A stretch of 64,000 bases of DNA, from assembly GCA_964529715.1 (NCBI GenBank), contig CAZGXI010000021.1, positions 1-64,000 on the forward strand, read 5' to 3'. Made by a program: the position numbers and the translations under genes. Under the pieces are notes generated by a model that saw nothing but the letters and a program-made list of their open reading frames with translations, had not been told where the DNA came from and did not search any database. Within the stretch, counting starts at the first letter, position 1. The number at the start of each line of letters is the position of its first letter. The DNA is from CAZGXI01 sp964529715. Its GTDB lineage: Bacteria; Chloroflexota; Anaerolineae; Aggregatilineales; Ch27. Shown here in pieces: positions 9,747 to 17,793 of this stretch.

Positions 9747-11405
9747 CTAGACGGTATTGATATGGACGAAGATCATCGGGCGGCGCTTTGTCTCCTGATA
9801 AAACAGTGCCTTGAGGGCGCTCTCGACCTGCTCAACGCGCTTGCGCTGACCGGTCACGCCATTCATCCCTGCCCAGACCTCCTGTATCTTCGCGCGGGCC
9901 TGGGTGAACAACAGATCAGCATCTTTAAGATAGACGAACCCACGTGAAACCAGCTCCGGCTCGTTCAACAGATGCCCCGTCGCGCCGTCCATGGTCAGGA
10001 TGACGAACACGAATCCGTCGCTGGCGAGCACCTCGCGGTCGCGCATCACCGCCGGTCCGATGTCTCCCACCCCGGCGCCGTCCACGAAGACATAACCGCC
10101 CGGCACGCGCTCACCGATGGTCATCTCGCCGCCGTCGAACTCAATCAGTGTGCCATTCTCCACCACCGCAATGCATTCAGGGTCGATGCCGACCTGCTGA
10201 GCCAGGCGCGCGTGCATCTTGAGGTGGCGCAACTCGCCATGAATGGGGATGAAGTAGCGCGGACGCACCAGGTTGAGCATCAGCTTTTGTTCTTCTTGGC
10301 TGGCGTGACCGGAAACATGAACCGCCTCAATGGCATCCCAAATGACGTTGGCCCCCCGCTGGAATAGGCGATTCACTGTGCGATGGACCGTTTCTTCGTT
10401 GCCGGGGATCGGATGGGCCGACATGATCACGGTGTCTCCCGGCTGAATCTCAAGCTGGCGATGTGTGCCGGTCGCCAGACGGCTGAGCACTGACGACGGC
10501 TCGCCCTGTGTACCGGTCGTCATAATAACCACCTTGTTCGGCGGCAGACGGTTCACCTGATCGAGCGGGATGAAAATGTCGCTGGACAGCTTGAGATAGC
10601 CCAGTTTGCTTGCCATTTTGATGTTGTCGGCCATGCTGGTGCCGGTGACGGCCATTTTGCGTCCGTATCGCTGCGCCGCATGGGCAACCTGCTCGATGCG
10701 GCTGATCAACGAGGCGAATGTCGCTACGATGATGCGGCCCGGTGCGTCGCGGAATACCCGGTTGAACGCCTCATCAATCACCGACTCCGAGGGCGTCCAG
10801 CCGGCTTTGTCGGCATTGGTGCTGTCGCTTAACAGGGCCAGCACCCCCCGTCCGCTGAAATCGGCCAGCTTGGCAAAGTCCGTTGGCCAGCTATCGACCG
10901 GAGTATGGTCGAACTTGAAGTCGCCTGTGTGGATGACCAGCCCAGCCGGTGTGGTGATGCCCAGACCCACGCAGTCGGGGATACTGTGGCAGACGTGAAA
11001 CGTCTCCACGGTAAAGGGACCAAGCCGGAGTACGTCTCCTGCGTTGAAGACGTGCAACTTCACCTGGTCGCGCAATTTGGCCTGCTTGATCTTGAATTCC
11101 AACAGCCCTGCCGTCAGACGGGTGGCATAGACGGGCACATGGAAGTGCTGAAGCACGTGGGCAATCGCGCCTGTATGGTCCTCGTGCCCATGCGTGATGA
11201 GGATCGCCAGGATGTCCAGGTCTTCACGACTCAACAGGTATTGAAAATCCGGGATGATGTAATCAATCCCCAGCATATCGTTTTCGGGAAACATGATGCC
11301 GGTATCGACGATCAGGCCCTGCCCGCCGTACTCGTACACCATCATGTTCTTACCAACTTCCCCCAGGCCACCGAGGGGAATAATCCGTAGCTTGTTTGAA
11401 CTCAT
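9747..11405 (-). CDS. rnj: Ribonuclease J
   Basis: 552 residues from ATG 11405, with GGAG seven bases upstream; an upstream in-frame extension to 11513 has no such support. The metallo-beta-lactamase core starts LRIIPLGGLGEVGKNM and has the zinc-binding HGHEDHTGA at residues 72-80. The beta-CASP domain (SDSTNADKAGWTPSE, GTQGEPSS, SGHASQEEQ) and the C-terminal domain follow. RNase J is a 5'-3' exonuclease and endonuclease central to mRNA decay and rRNA maturation in organisms without RNase E. Length is typical. Single-gene unit with its own terminator. Confidence 0.95.
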   Translation of the reverse strand: MSSNKLRIIPLGGLGEVGKNMMVYEYGGQGLIVDTGIMFPENDMLGIDYIIPDFQYLLSREDLDILAILITHGHEDHTGAIAHVLQHFHVPVYATRLTAGLLEFKIKQAKLRDQVKLHVFNAGDVLRLGPFTVETFHVCHSIPDCVGLGITTPAGLVIHTGDFKFDHTPVDSWPTDFAKLADFSGRGVLALLSDSTNADKAGWTPSESVIDEAFNRVFRDAPGRIIVATFASLISRIEQVAHAAQRYGRKMAVTGTSMADNIKMASKLGYLKLSSDIFIPLDQVNRLPPNKVVIMTTGTQGEPSSVLSRLATGTHRQLEIQPGDTVIMSAHPIPGNEETVHRTVNRLFQRGANVIWDAIEAVHVSGHASQEEQKLMLNLVRPRYFIPIHGELRHLKMHARLAQQVGIDPECIAVVENGTLIEFDGGEMTIGERVPGGYVFVDGAGVGDIGPAVMRDREVLASDGFVFVILTMDGATGHLLNEPELVSRGFVYLKDADLLFTQARAKIQEVWAGMNGVTGQRKRVEQVESALKALFYQETKRRPMIFVHINTV

Positions 11406-11500
11406 CAGGAACTCCAACTCCACCACAACCGATAATATTGGGTTATGCAATAAAAATAACGGGTCTGAAATTCGGCCTACTTTGGGAGAGATAATAACAC

Positions 11501-11524
11501 AAAAATCCTGCAAAAGCGCAGGCT
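11501..11524 (-). terminator. Terminator of the cold-shock-like gene
   Basis: Minus strand CCTGC-GCTTTT-GCAGG-ATTTTTG, about 40 bases after the stop at 11564. The stem is short (5 bp, with flanking pairs) but the T-run is clear. Confidence 0.6.
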
Positions 11525-11563
11525 ACGCAACGGTAGACCCTCCTGGAAAGGCGCAGTAAGCGG

Positions 11564-11782
11564 CTACATGCGCACAACGTGCAGGGCATTCAACAGGCCG
11601 CGTCCGTTCCGCTCAATCTCAAAGGACACACGCTCACCCACACGCAGCGTGCGCACCCCCTGGCCTTCGATGGCGCTGTAGCGAACAAAGACTGGCGCTT
11701 CAGCGCCGTCCATCACAATGTACCCCGTGCCGCGAACCACATTGAATTCACACACGATGCCATAATAGCGTTGATTCTCCAT
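11564..11782 (-). CDS. Divergent cold-shock-domain protein
   Basis: 72 residues from ATG 11782, with AGGAG nine bases upstream. The pattern YYGIVCEFNVVRGTGYIVMD followed by APVFVRYSAIEG and VSFEIE matches the cold-shock OB fold: RNP1 (KGFGFI in classic CspA) appears as RGTGYI and RNP2 (VFVH) as VFVR. Members bind single-stranded RNA or DNA and act as RNA chaperones. The missing aromatic in RNP1 and the Val/Arg changes suggest altered nucleic-acid affinity. Transcribed divergently from the 84-aa protein at 11950. Confidence 0.75.
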   Translation of the reverse strand: MENQRYYGIVCEFNVVRGTGYIVMDGAEAPVFVRYSAIEGQGVRTLRVGERVSFEIERNGRGLLNALHVVRM

Positions 11783-11949
11783 GACGGCACTTCTCCTGTA
11801 GCAGGCGTGCAGCTTCGCCTGAATAGCCCTCGGTTGACCCACAGAAACAAAAGGGAAAGCAAAAGCGGGGGAACTACTTTGCATTCGCGGACAAGCATGG
11901 CATACTTGGACTAAGTTCTTCTCCTTGTTGCATCTCAAAGGGTTAGGCC

Positions 11950-12204
11950 GTGCTACGTTGGGAAATTCTCGAAATCGTCGAACGGGACGGGGTCTTGGTC
12001 GAAGCAATTTTGTACCGTCCCCTAAGTGAAGCGGACAGCAGCCTGGACGTGTACCGGCTGCCCTTCAACGCCGGAAACAACGCCCAGCAGCTCATCAGCG
12101 CCGTGCTCTTTGATGGCTTTGAACCCATCAACCAGGCCGTTGTTGCTCTTTCCGACGGCGGCGTACAAAAACACTGGACCTTCCGCTTGCAAGTCATCAA
12201 CTGA
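11950..12204 (+). CDS. Small hypothetical protein
   Basis: 84 residues from a GTG start with AAAGG upstream. No family is recognised. The alternating hydrophobic pattern (WEILEIVERDGVLVEAILYR; VVALSDGGVQKHWTFRLQVI) suggests a small beta-rich fold. It lies between the divergent cold-shock-like gene and rsmG, whose own promoter begins 120 bp downstream of its stop. Confidence 0.6.
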   Translation: MLRWEILEIVERDGVLVEAILYRPLSEADSSLDVYRLPFNAGNNAQQLISAVLFDGFEPINQAVVALSDGGVQKHWTFRLQVIN

Positions 12205-12323
12205 GCGCAGGCAATCGTTTTCGATAACCCCTTCATCAGGGTAATCGATTTCATGCCGGACAGCAATCGGTGAGATGCACAAATTGCACTAATTTGACGT
12301 TTTTTTCACACACCCAACCGCCA

Positions 12324-12352
12324 TTGGCCTTCTCTCCGGCAGGCCGTATAAT
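12324..12352 (+). promoter_or_regulatory. Promoter of rsmG
   Basis: TTGGCC (12324-12329), 17-bp spacer, TATAAT (12347-12352). A start site near 12359 would leave only about 8 nt before the TTG at 12367, so translation may be nearly leaderless or start further inside. Confidence 0.6.
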
Positions 12353-12366
12353 CAAACTCACTGCTG

Positions 12367-13200
12367 TTGTCACCGAACGCGAACCGCAACAACCCTGAGC
12401 GAGGCTGCGCTATCGAAACCGATCACCCTACTGAGGCCGACGACCGGCAAGATACCCGCCACGTGGAGGCGATAGAAGAGCGAATCGATCCGGATCGGCT
12501 CGCTAACCATGCTCGTGCGCTGTTTGGCATCGACCTGACGGCGCAGCACCGCCAGGCTTTTGTGACCCTGGCTGCCGAATTGCTGGCCTGGAACAAGCAG
12601 GTCAACCTGACGGCGATCACCGAGCCGCGCCACATCGAAACCCGGCACTTTCTGGACTCGATCTCGCTCCTGCGTGCGACGGCGCTAAAACCAGGGATGC
12701 GCGTCATCGACGTGGGATCGGGAGCGGGTTTTCCCGGCCTGCCGCTGCGGATTCTGTGCCCACACATCATCCTCACCTGCCTGGAAGCCACCGGCAAAAA
12801 GGCCGATTTCATCCGACACGCCGCCGATCTACTGGAACTGACCAATGTGACGGTGCTACACGGTCGCGCCGAGGAAATCGGCCAGATGCCCGAACACCGC
12901 GAACAGTACGATCTGGCGCTGGCGCGCGCCGTCGCCCCCCTGCCCGTGCTGGTCGAATATCTGCTGCCGCTGTTGAAGATCGGCGGCAAGATGGTGGCCT
13001 ATAAAGGGGAAAGCGCCGCCCAAGAAGCCAGCGCCGCCCAAAAAGGGCTGCGTCTGCTGGGCGGGGAACTGCGCCGCCTGATCGCAGTAGAGCTGCCGGA
13101 GGTGGCCGAGACACATTACCTGGTGCTGGTGGAAAAAGTCGCCGCCAGCCCGGCACACTTTCCGCGCCGCGCGGGTATTCCCAGCCGCAAACCACTGTGA
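12367..13200 (+). CDS. rsmG: 16S rRNA (guanine527-N7)-methyltransferase RsmG
   Basis: 277 residues in the longest frame (TTG start), slightly longer than usual RsmG (about 210-240); the first 30-45 residues are poorly conserved and lack a ribosome site, so the true start may be internal. The core is clear: LLAWNKQVNLTAI, RHFLDSISLL, the SAM site VIDVGSGAGFPGLPL and the RAVAPLPVLVEYLLPLLKIGG region. RsmG methylates G527 of 16S rRNA near the decoding site; its loss gives low-level streptomycin resistance. The ROK kinase gene follows after 7 bp. Confidence 0.9.
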   Translation: MSPNANRNNPERGCAIETDHPTEADDRQDTRHVEAIEERIDPDRLANHARALFGIDLTAQHRQAFVTLAAELLAWNKQVNLTAITEPRHIETRHFLDSISLLRATALKPGMRVIDVGSGAGFPGLPLRILCPHIILTCLEATGKKADFIRHAADLLELTNVTVLHGRAEEIGQMPEHREQYDLALARAVAPLPVLVEYLLPLLKIGGKMVAYKGESAAQEASAAQKGLRLLGGELRRLIAVELPEVAETHYLVLVEKVAASPAHFPRRAGIPSRKPL

Positions 13201-13207
13201 GGCAAAT

Positions 13208-14197
13208 ATGAGCAAAAAAGACAAGAACAAGGCCCCCTACATCGGCGTCGATCTCGGCGGGACCAAGATTCTGGTCGCGCTCGTCTCGCACAAGGGCAAA
13301 ATCCTGGAGCGGGAAAAACAGCCCACGCTGGATGAAGAAGGCCCCGACGCCGTGATCGCCCGCATCGCGGAAACGATCCGGCAGGCGCTGCGCAAAGCCG
13401 GCCTGGATGCCAAAGACGTGGCAGGGATTGGCATCGGTACGCCGGGCGTCGTCGATTCCAAGCGCGGCATCGTGCACATCGCACCGAATCTTTCCGGTTG
13501 GCACGAAATTCCCCTGGGCCGGGAACTGGAAAAACGCCTGGAGCGGCCCGTCGTGGTGGGCAACGACGTAAATGTGGCAACTTACGGCGAATACACCCTC
13601 GGCCCCGGTACAGGCTGCAAGGCCGTTGCCAGCATCTTCCCCGGCACAGGCATCGGCGGCGCGTTGATCTTCGACGGCAAATTGTGGGAAGGCGCACACG
13701 GCGCGGCAGGCGAGATCGGCCATGTCATCCTAGAAGCCAATGGCCCCATGTGCGGCTGTGGGCGGCAAGGCTGCGCCGAAGCCGTCGCCAGCCGGACGGC
13801 CCTGGAACGCGACCTGCGGACGGCCATCCGTTTTGGGCGGCAGAGCGTGCTCAGCAAAATGATCGCGGAGACGGAGCCGATCCGCAGTGGCATTCTGGCG
13901 CAAGCCGCCCGCGAAGGCGATACCCTGGTGCTGGAAGCTCTGGCACGCACGGCGCACTATCTGGGCTTACTGACGGCTTCGCTGGTGAACCTGGTAGACC
14001 CGGAAATGGTCATTCTGGGCGGCGGGCTGATCGTCGGCTGCGAAGAATGGCTGATGCCGACGATTCGCGGCGTGGCGCGCGAACACTTCATCGACCAAGC
14101 CGACGCCGATGCCATCCGCATCGAAATCGCCACCCTGGGCGACGATGCGGGCGTGCTGGGTGCAGCCATGCTGGCGAAGTCGGTTGTTGGCGGTTAG
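13208..14197 (+). CDS. glcK: ROK-family glucokinase
   Basis: 329 residues. ATP-site IGVDLGGTKI at residues 12-21, GIGIGTPGVV, GNDVNVATYGEY with the catalytic Asp, GTGIGGALI, and the ROK zinc-binding CGCGRQGCAE. This is the standard arrangement of bacterial glucokinases that phosphorylate glucose with ATP. Other ROK members act on N-acetylated hexosamines, so substrate is not certain. The gene starts 7 bp after rsmG and is probably co-transcribed with it; its end overlaps by 4 bp the convergent small gene at 14194. Confidence 0.88.
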   Translation: MSKKDKNKAPYIGVDLGGTKILVALVSHKGKILEREKQPTLDEEGPDAVIARIAETIRQALRKAGLDAKDVAGIGIGTPGVVDSKRGIVHIAPNLSGWHEIPLGRELEKRLERPVVVGNDVNVATYGEYTLGPGTGCKAVASIFPGTGIGGALIFDGKLWEGAHGAAGEIGHVILEANGPMCGCGRQGCAEAVASRTALERDLRTAIRFGRQSVLSKMIAETEPIRSGILAQAAREGDTLVLEALARTAHYLGLLTASLVNLVDPEMVILGGGLIVGCEEWLMPTIRGVAREHFIDQADADAIRIEIATLGDDAGVLGAAMLAKSVVGG

Positions 14198-14403
14198 CCG
14201 ACGGACACCGAACTGTCAGTCTCGGCAGCCGAAGAATCGTCGTCCTGCAAGGTGCGTTCCAGGGCGGCGATCTCCTCATCCAGGTCTTCCAGGCGGATCA
14301 GCATGGCGGCAGGAAGCGAGTGCGCAGGTAGACTGGCGACCAGTTCGCCGCGCTCCTGCCGCAACTGCGCCAGCCGCGCTGCCGGGTCGTCGGAGCGATT
14401 CAC
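14194..14403 (-). CDS. Small coiled-coil protein
   Basis: 69 residues, with heptad-like Leu spacing in LAQLRQERGELVASL and IRLEDLDEEIAALERTL and an acidic Ser-rich tail. The GTG start overlaps the TGA of the ferredoxin gene (GTGA), a classic sign of translational coupling. It is the last gene of the T-box/serS operon. Function unknown. Confidence 0.6.
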   Translation of the reverse strand: MNRSDDPAARLAQLRQERGELVASLPAHSLPAAMLIRLEDLDEEIAALERTLQDDDSSAAETDSSVSVG

Positions 14404-14624
14404 GGCGTCACCGCGTGGCGCACCACTGCCTCAAAGGGGCACGCCTGCATACAAACCAGGCAGCCCCAGCAGCGGCTCATATCGATAACAGGCGCTTCAT
14501 CCCGGTCAATGACGCGGATGGCGCTGCCCCGGCAGACCTTGCGCGCCAGACATTGCCCACAGATACGGCAGCGCGTCTCGTCGATCTTCAGCATGGTGGC
14601 GCTGCGCGCCGTGCCTTCGCCCAC
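14400..14624 (-). CDS. Small ferredoxin-like 4Fe-4S protein
   Basis: About 74 residues from GTG 14624 (AAAGGGG upstream); ATG 14594 is an alternative giving 64. The second cluster motif CWGCLVCMQACP is a perfect CX2CX2CX3CP. The first, CRICGQCLARKVCRG, has CX2CX2CX5C, longer than canonical. It therefore has one sure and one unusual [4Fe-4S] site. Ferredoxins of this type are small cytoplasmic electron carriers or subunits. It lies 75 bp downstream of serS in the same direction and is coupled to the small coiled-coil gene. Confidence 0.78.
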   Translation of the reverse strand: MGEGTARSATMLKIDETRCRICGQCLARKVCRGSAIRVIDRDEAPVIDMSRCWGCLVCMQACPFEAVVRHAVTP

Positions 14625-14699
14625 GTTATCTCGCCCCTTTCGCCGACTGTCAATCCTTAGATGCAGCGTCGGGGCGGAAAGACGCTTCACGCCATGCGG

Positions 14700-16196
14700 T
14701 TACTGTTGCGGCCCGATCACCTCAACGCCGAGGTAGGGGCGCAGCACTTCCGGCACGACCACGCTGCCGTTGGCCTGCTGGTTGTTTTCCAGCACGGCGA
14801 TCAGGATGCGCGGCAGTGCCAATCCGGAGCCGTTGAGGGTGTGGACGAACTGCGGACGTCCGCCGTCTTGAGGCCGGAACTTGATGTTGGCCCGCCGCGC
14901 CTGAAAATCCTCGCAGTTAGAGCAGCTTGAGACTTCCAGCCATTCCTGGCAGCCTGCCGCGTACACTTCCACATCATATTTCTTGGCGGCGGCGAAGCCC
15001 AGGTCGCCCGTCACCATTTCGACGCGGCGGTAGGGCAGCCCCAGCAGGCCACACATTTCCTCGGCAGCTTCGACGATGCGCTCCAACTCGGCATAGCTCT
15101 CGTCGGGACGGACGAAGCTGTATTGCTCGACCTTCTCGAACTGATGCACACGCTTGATGCCGCGCACATCGCGTCCGGCGCTCATCTTTTCGCGGCGGAA
15201 ACACGGCGTGTGGCAGATGTAGCGCAGCGGCAGGTCGGCCTCTTCCAGGATCTCGCCCGCGTACATGTTGGTCACGCTGACTTCGGCAGTGGGCAGCAGA
15301 TAGAGTTCGGCGTCCGGGTCCAGGTAGACGTTATCCCGGAACTTGGGGAACTGCGCGCTGCCATACATGGCCTCTTCTTTAACCATGAAGGGCGTGTAGA
15401 CCTCCTGCCGTCCGCGCGCCAGATGATAGTCCAGCATCCAGTTGGTCAGGGCACGGTGCAGCCGCGCGCCCAGGCCGCTGAGGATGTAGAAGCGTGTCCC
15501 GGCCAGCTTGACGCCACGCTCGAAGTCGATGATCCCTAGTTTGGGTCCCAAGTCCCAATGGGCCAACGGCGTGAAGTCGAAGACCGGAAGCTGGCCGTGA
15601 TGCGGATGGGCGATGTTCTCCGCGTCGGTCACGCCGTCGGGCACGCTGGCGTGCGGCAGGTTGGGAATCCACAGCAGGTGCTCGCGCAAGTCGGCGTCGA
15701 TGGTGTTCACCTGCTCGTCCAGAGCGCCGATGCGGTCAGAAAGCGCGCTCAGCGTAGCCTGAAGGATGTTCAGCGCCGCCTGGGCGTGCTCTGGGTGAAT
15801 ATCTTGCGGCGGCACCAGGCCGTCCACCTCCTGCACCGCGATGCCCCTGTCTGGGTCGAGTAGGCGAATCTGGGCAGCGCGCACGCGGTCGGTAGGATTC
15901 GCCAACAGGTCGAGCGCCTGGGCGTTGTGCCCGGCCTCGATGGCCTGCGCCGCCTCGACGGCGGTAGCGATGCGGTGCGCATCGGTGAGCTTTGGGTTGC
16001 CCCGGAACTGGCCGAACACCTTGTTCAGCTTATTGCGGTCCGCCTTGAGGGTTTCGACCTCCTGCAAAATGGTTCGGCGGCGCTGGTCCAATGCAAGCAC
16101 CGCATCTACATGCTCGACCGCGCCGGGATCGTGCAGCCGAGCGACCTGAGCCTTGACCCATTCCGGCTTTTCACGCAGCAAAGCCATATCCAACAT
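14700..16196 (-). CDS. serS: Seryl-tRNA synthetase
   Basis: 498 residues against about 420-430 for typical bacterial SerRS. The class II core is complete: motif 1 region near GSRF-like GTRFYILSGLGARLHRAL, motif 2 CFRREKMSAGRDVRGIKRVHQFEKVEQ, motif 3 GSGLALPRILIAVLEN. The N-terminal coiled-coil arm (residues 1-170) holds about 70 extra residues (around 70-140, with NPTDRVRAAQIRLLDPDRGI). The arm contacts the long variable arm of tRNA-Ser, so the extension may alter tRNA recognition. AAGGGAG precedes the ATG. An upstream T-box leader predicts induction when tRNA-Ser is uncharged. Confidence 0.95.
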   Translation of the reverse strand: MLDMALLREKPEWVKAQVARLHDPGAVEHVDAVLALDQRRRTILQEVETLKADRNKLNKVFGQFRGNPKLTDAHRIATAVEAAQAIEAGHNAQALDLLANPTDRVRAAQIRLLDPDRGIAVQEVDGLVPPQDIHPEHAQAALNILQATLSALSDRIGALDEQVNTIDADLREHLLWIPNLPHASVPDGVTDAENIAHPHHGQLPVFDFTPLAHWDLGPKLGIIDFERGVKLAGTRFYILSGLGARLHRALTNWMLDYHLARGRQEVYTPFMVKEEAMYGSAQFPKFRDNVYLDPDAELYLLPTAEVSVTNMYAGEILEEADLPLRYICHTPCFRREKMSAGRDVRGIKRVHQFEKVEQYSFVRPDESYAELERIVEAAEEMCGLLGLPYRRVEMVTGDLGFAAAKKYDVEVYAAGCQEWLEVSSCSNCEDFQARRANIKFRPQDGGRPQFVHTLNGSGLALPRILIAVLENNQQANGSVVVPEVLRPYLGVEVIGPQQ

Positions 16197-16254
16197 CGAT
16201 TACGCTCCCTTCGTCGATAAAGGCACCTGCGCCCTCAAAAATAAACAGCGGTAG

Positions 16255-16461
16255 TTACTTCTCTTGCTTATCCGGCAACGTGCCGGGCATCTTCGGCTGT
16301 TCCCCCTCTGACGTCCGCCGCCGAACATCTGCTACCGACGGTCTGCCCCGGCGCGGCACGAAAAGATCACGATACAGGCGCAACCCGGCCAGTACCAGGC
16401 CGATCAGGATCACGCCCCAGATCAGGGCATCGAAGACTTGCGGCGTGAGAAACTGAAACAC
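16255..16461 (-). CDS. Small single-pass membrane protein in the serS operon
   Basis: 68 residues from a GTG start with GAGGT six bases upstream. One transmembrane helix (residues about 8-30, VFDALIWGVILIGLVLAGL) and a basic, polar C-terminal tail (RRGRPSVADVRRRTSEG) predicted on the cytoplasmic side. It lies between the T-box terminator and serS (58-bp gap), so it should be under T-box control as well. No family is recognised. Confidence 0.65.
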   Translation of the reverse strand: MFQFLTPQVFDALIWGVILIGLVLAGLRLYRDLFVPRRGRPSVADVRRRTSEGEQPKMPGTLPDKQEK

Positions 16462-16501
16462 CCCTCACCTCATCCAGACGTTGAACCTCTAAGCCGGCTA
16501 A

Positions 16502-16540
16502 ACAAAAAACCCCCGTCCTGTCAACGAACCAGGACGAGGG
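16502..16540 (-). terminator. Regulated terminator of the serS T-box
   Basis: Minus strand CCCCTCGTCCTG pairs with CAGGACGGGGG and is followed by TTTTTT. Its left arm overlaps the sequence after the T-box bulge, as needed for the antiterminator/terminator switch. Confidence 0.85.
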
Positions 16541-16766
16541 GCCTCGTGGTGCCACCTGGATTCGCGCCGACCTCACAGCCGGCGCCTCGGCGGGTCGGCA
16601 AAGGCGACCCTGTCGCGCTAACGGGCGAACCCGACCCCGCATTACCGGGGCGACGTACTCAGGAGTGGACTTCAGCCTCTTGCCTTGCCGTCTCGCAGCG
16701 ACCGACAGCTCTCTGAAAAGGCAGACAACCTACTGGCTCCGTCAGAGTCGTTCAACGATTGGTTAA
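16502..16766 (-). promoter_or_regulatory. T-box riboswitch upstream of serS
   Basis: The minus-strand leader shows the T-box bulge GGTGGCACCAC (revcomp of 16546-16557), the Stem I hallmarks AGAGAGCTGTCGGTCGCTG and GAAGTCCACTCCTGAGTA, and a downstream terminator. The likely specifier is UCC (16669-16667), a serine codon, in agreement with serS downstream. T-boxes sense uncharged tRNA: pairing of its CCA end with the bulge favours the antiterminator. The structure was folded only by eye. Confidence 0.88.
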
Positions 16767-16770
16767 GTGC

Positions 16771-16799
16771 AGTGTATCAGGCAATCCGGTGAGCGTCAA
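16771..16799 (-). promoter_or_regulatory. Promoter of the T-box/serS operon
   Basis: Minus strand TTGACG (16799-16794), 17-bp spacer, TACACT (16776-16771), placing the start near 16764, just ahead of the T-box leader. Confidence 0.75.
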
Positions 16800-16856
16800 G
16801 AGAAAAAAGCAGGCGGCGCAGCAGGTACGCCGCCCATCGAGGCGTGTCTACGTTCC

Positions 16857-17657
16857 CTACGGTGCCGGTGCAGGCGGCGCATTGGGCTGGATGGTTGGAT
16901 CTTGTACGACCAACTGGTAGGCCACGTTGTTGTACATGACCTGCATCCGGCCCTCACGGGCAATGCGCCAGACCACGCGCGCCAGGTCGCCCGTCACCCA
17001 GCGCGGACTGCCCACCGGAATCGCGGCCAGGTCAAAGTCGGGATAAGCCTCTGCCCAGGCTTCCCAGGGCAGGCTGGGGATGTCATCGAGCGTCTGGGAA
17101 ACGACCGCGCTCACCCATACCCCCTGCGGCTGATACAGCACCGGCGTGCTGCTTAACGTCCGACAACGCTCCAGAATACGGCTGAAGGCATCCGGCGGCC
17201 AGTTAGAAAAGGCATCCAGAGTGCGCGTTTCGCCGTAAAGCGTGAGCGTAATGGTCTCAACAATCGGCCCGATCCCCGCCGGGCTGGTAGGCGGCTGAAA
17301 GCCCGTGTCTGACGTCCAGCTATAAAAGCCCGTCCCGATCACATATTGGAGAAAATTACGGAACGTTTCATCGCCGATACGGTCTTCTAACACCTGTTCG
17401 GGATCGGCAAACGGATCGGTCCACACCACGCGGCCATCACCGAACAGGGTGCAGAAGGGAATCTGGTTCAGGTCGATGGTCGGATCGCCGGAATTGCCGC
17501 GCGTTTCTAGGCGCACGATCACGGCTGTGGGGGAACGGTCCCAGTCCAACACACTGCCCAAGGTATCGACGGCGCTGTCACCGACTTGGGTAGGCGCACC
17601 GCCGCAGGCAGCCAGCGTCCACACGGCCAGGAACAATAAAAGCCAGACCCGTCGCAT
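16857..17657 (-). CDS. Lipoprotein of unknown function
   Basis: 266 residues. The N-terminus has two Arg, a hydrophobic core and the lipobox LAAC, so Cys18 should be lipidated. No known domain. The body is beta-rich with FCTLFGDGRVVWTDPFAD and a later DLARVVWRIAREGRMQVMYNN segment. AGGAGA precedes the ATG. The whole protein contains no lysine. A second lipoprotein gene lies upstream on the same strand with a terminator between them. Confidence 0.8.
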   Translation of the reverse strand: MRRVWLLLFLAVWTLAACGGAPTQVGDSAVDTLGSVLDWDRSPTAVIVRLETRGNSGDPTIDLNQIPFCTLFGDGRVVWTDPFADPEQVLEDRIGDETFRNFLQYVIGTGFYSWTSDTGFQPPTSPAGIGPIVETITLTLYGETRTLDAFSNWPPDAFSRILERCRTLSSTPVLYQPQGVWVSAVVSQTLDDIPSLPWEAWAEAYPDFDLAAIPVGSPRWVTGDLARVVWRIAREGRMQVMYNNVAYQLVVQDPTIQPNAPPAPAP

Positions 17658-17748
17658 AGGGCATTCTCCTGGTTGAACAACTTTACAGGCTCATTGTAGT
17701 CTCAGCCCGCGCCGAACGGCAACCGGACTGTAGTCCAGGAAAACAACA

Positions 17749-17778
17749 GGGGCGCTTCCCCGGTTGGAAAAGCGCCCC
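17749..17778 (-). terminator. Terminator of the SH3b/Ig-like lipoprotein gene
   Basis: GGGGCGCTT / AAGCGCCCC stem with a 12-nt loop; on the minus strand it is followed by TGTTGTTTT, 16 bases past the stop at 17794. Confidence 0.75.
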
Positions 17779-17793
17779 CCGCTATCGTGAACC

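Noticed and set aside
12809..13723. 304-codon minus-strand frame across rsmG and glucokinase
   Set aside because: It is antisense to two well-supported genes, an effect of high GC at third codon positions.
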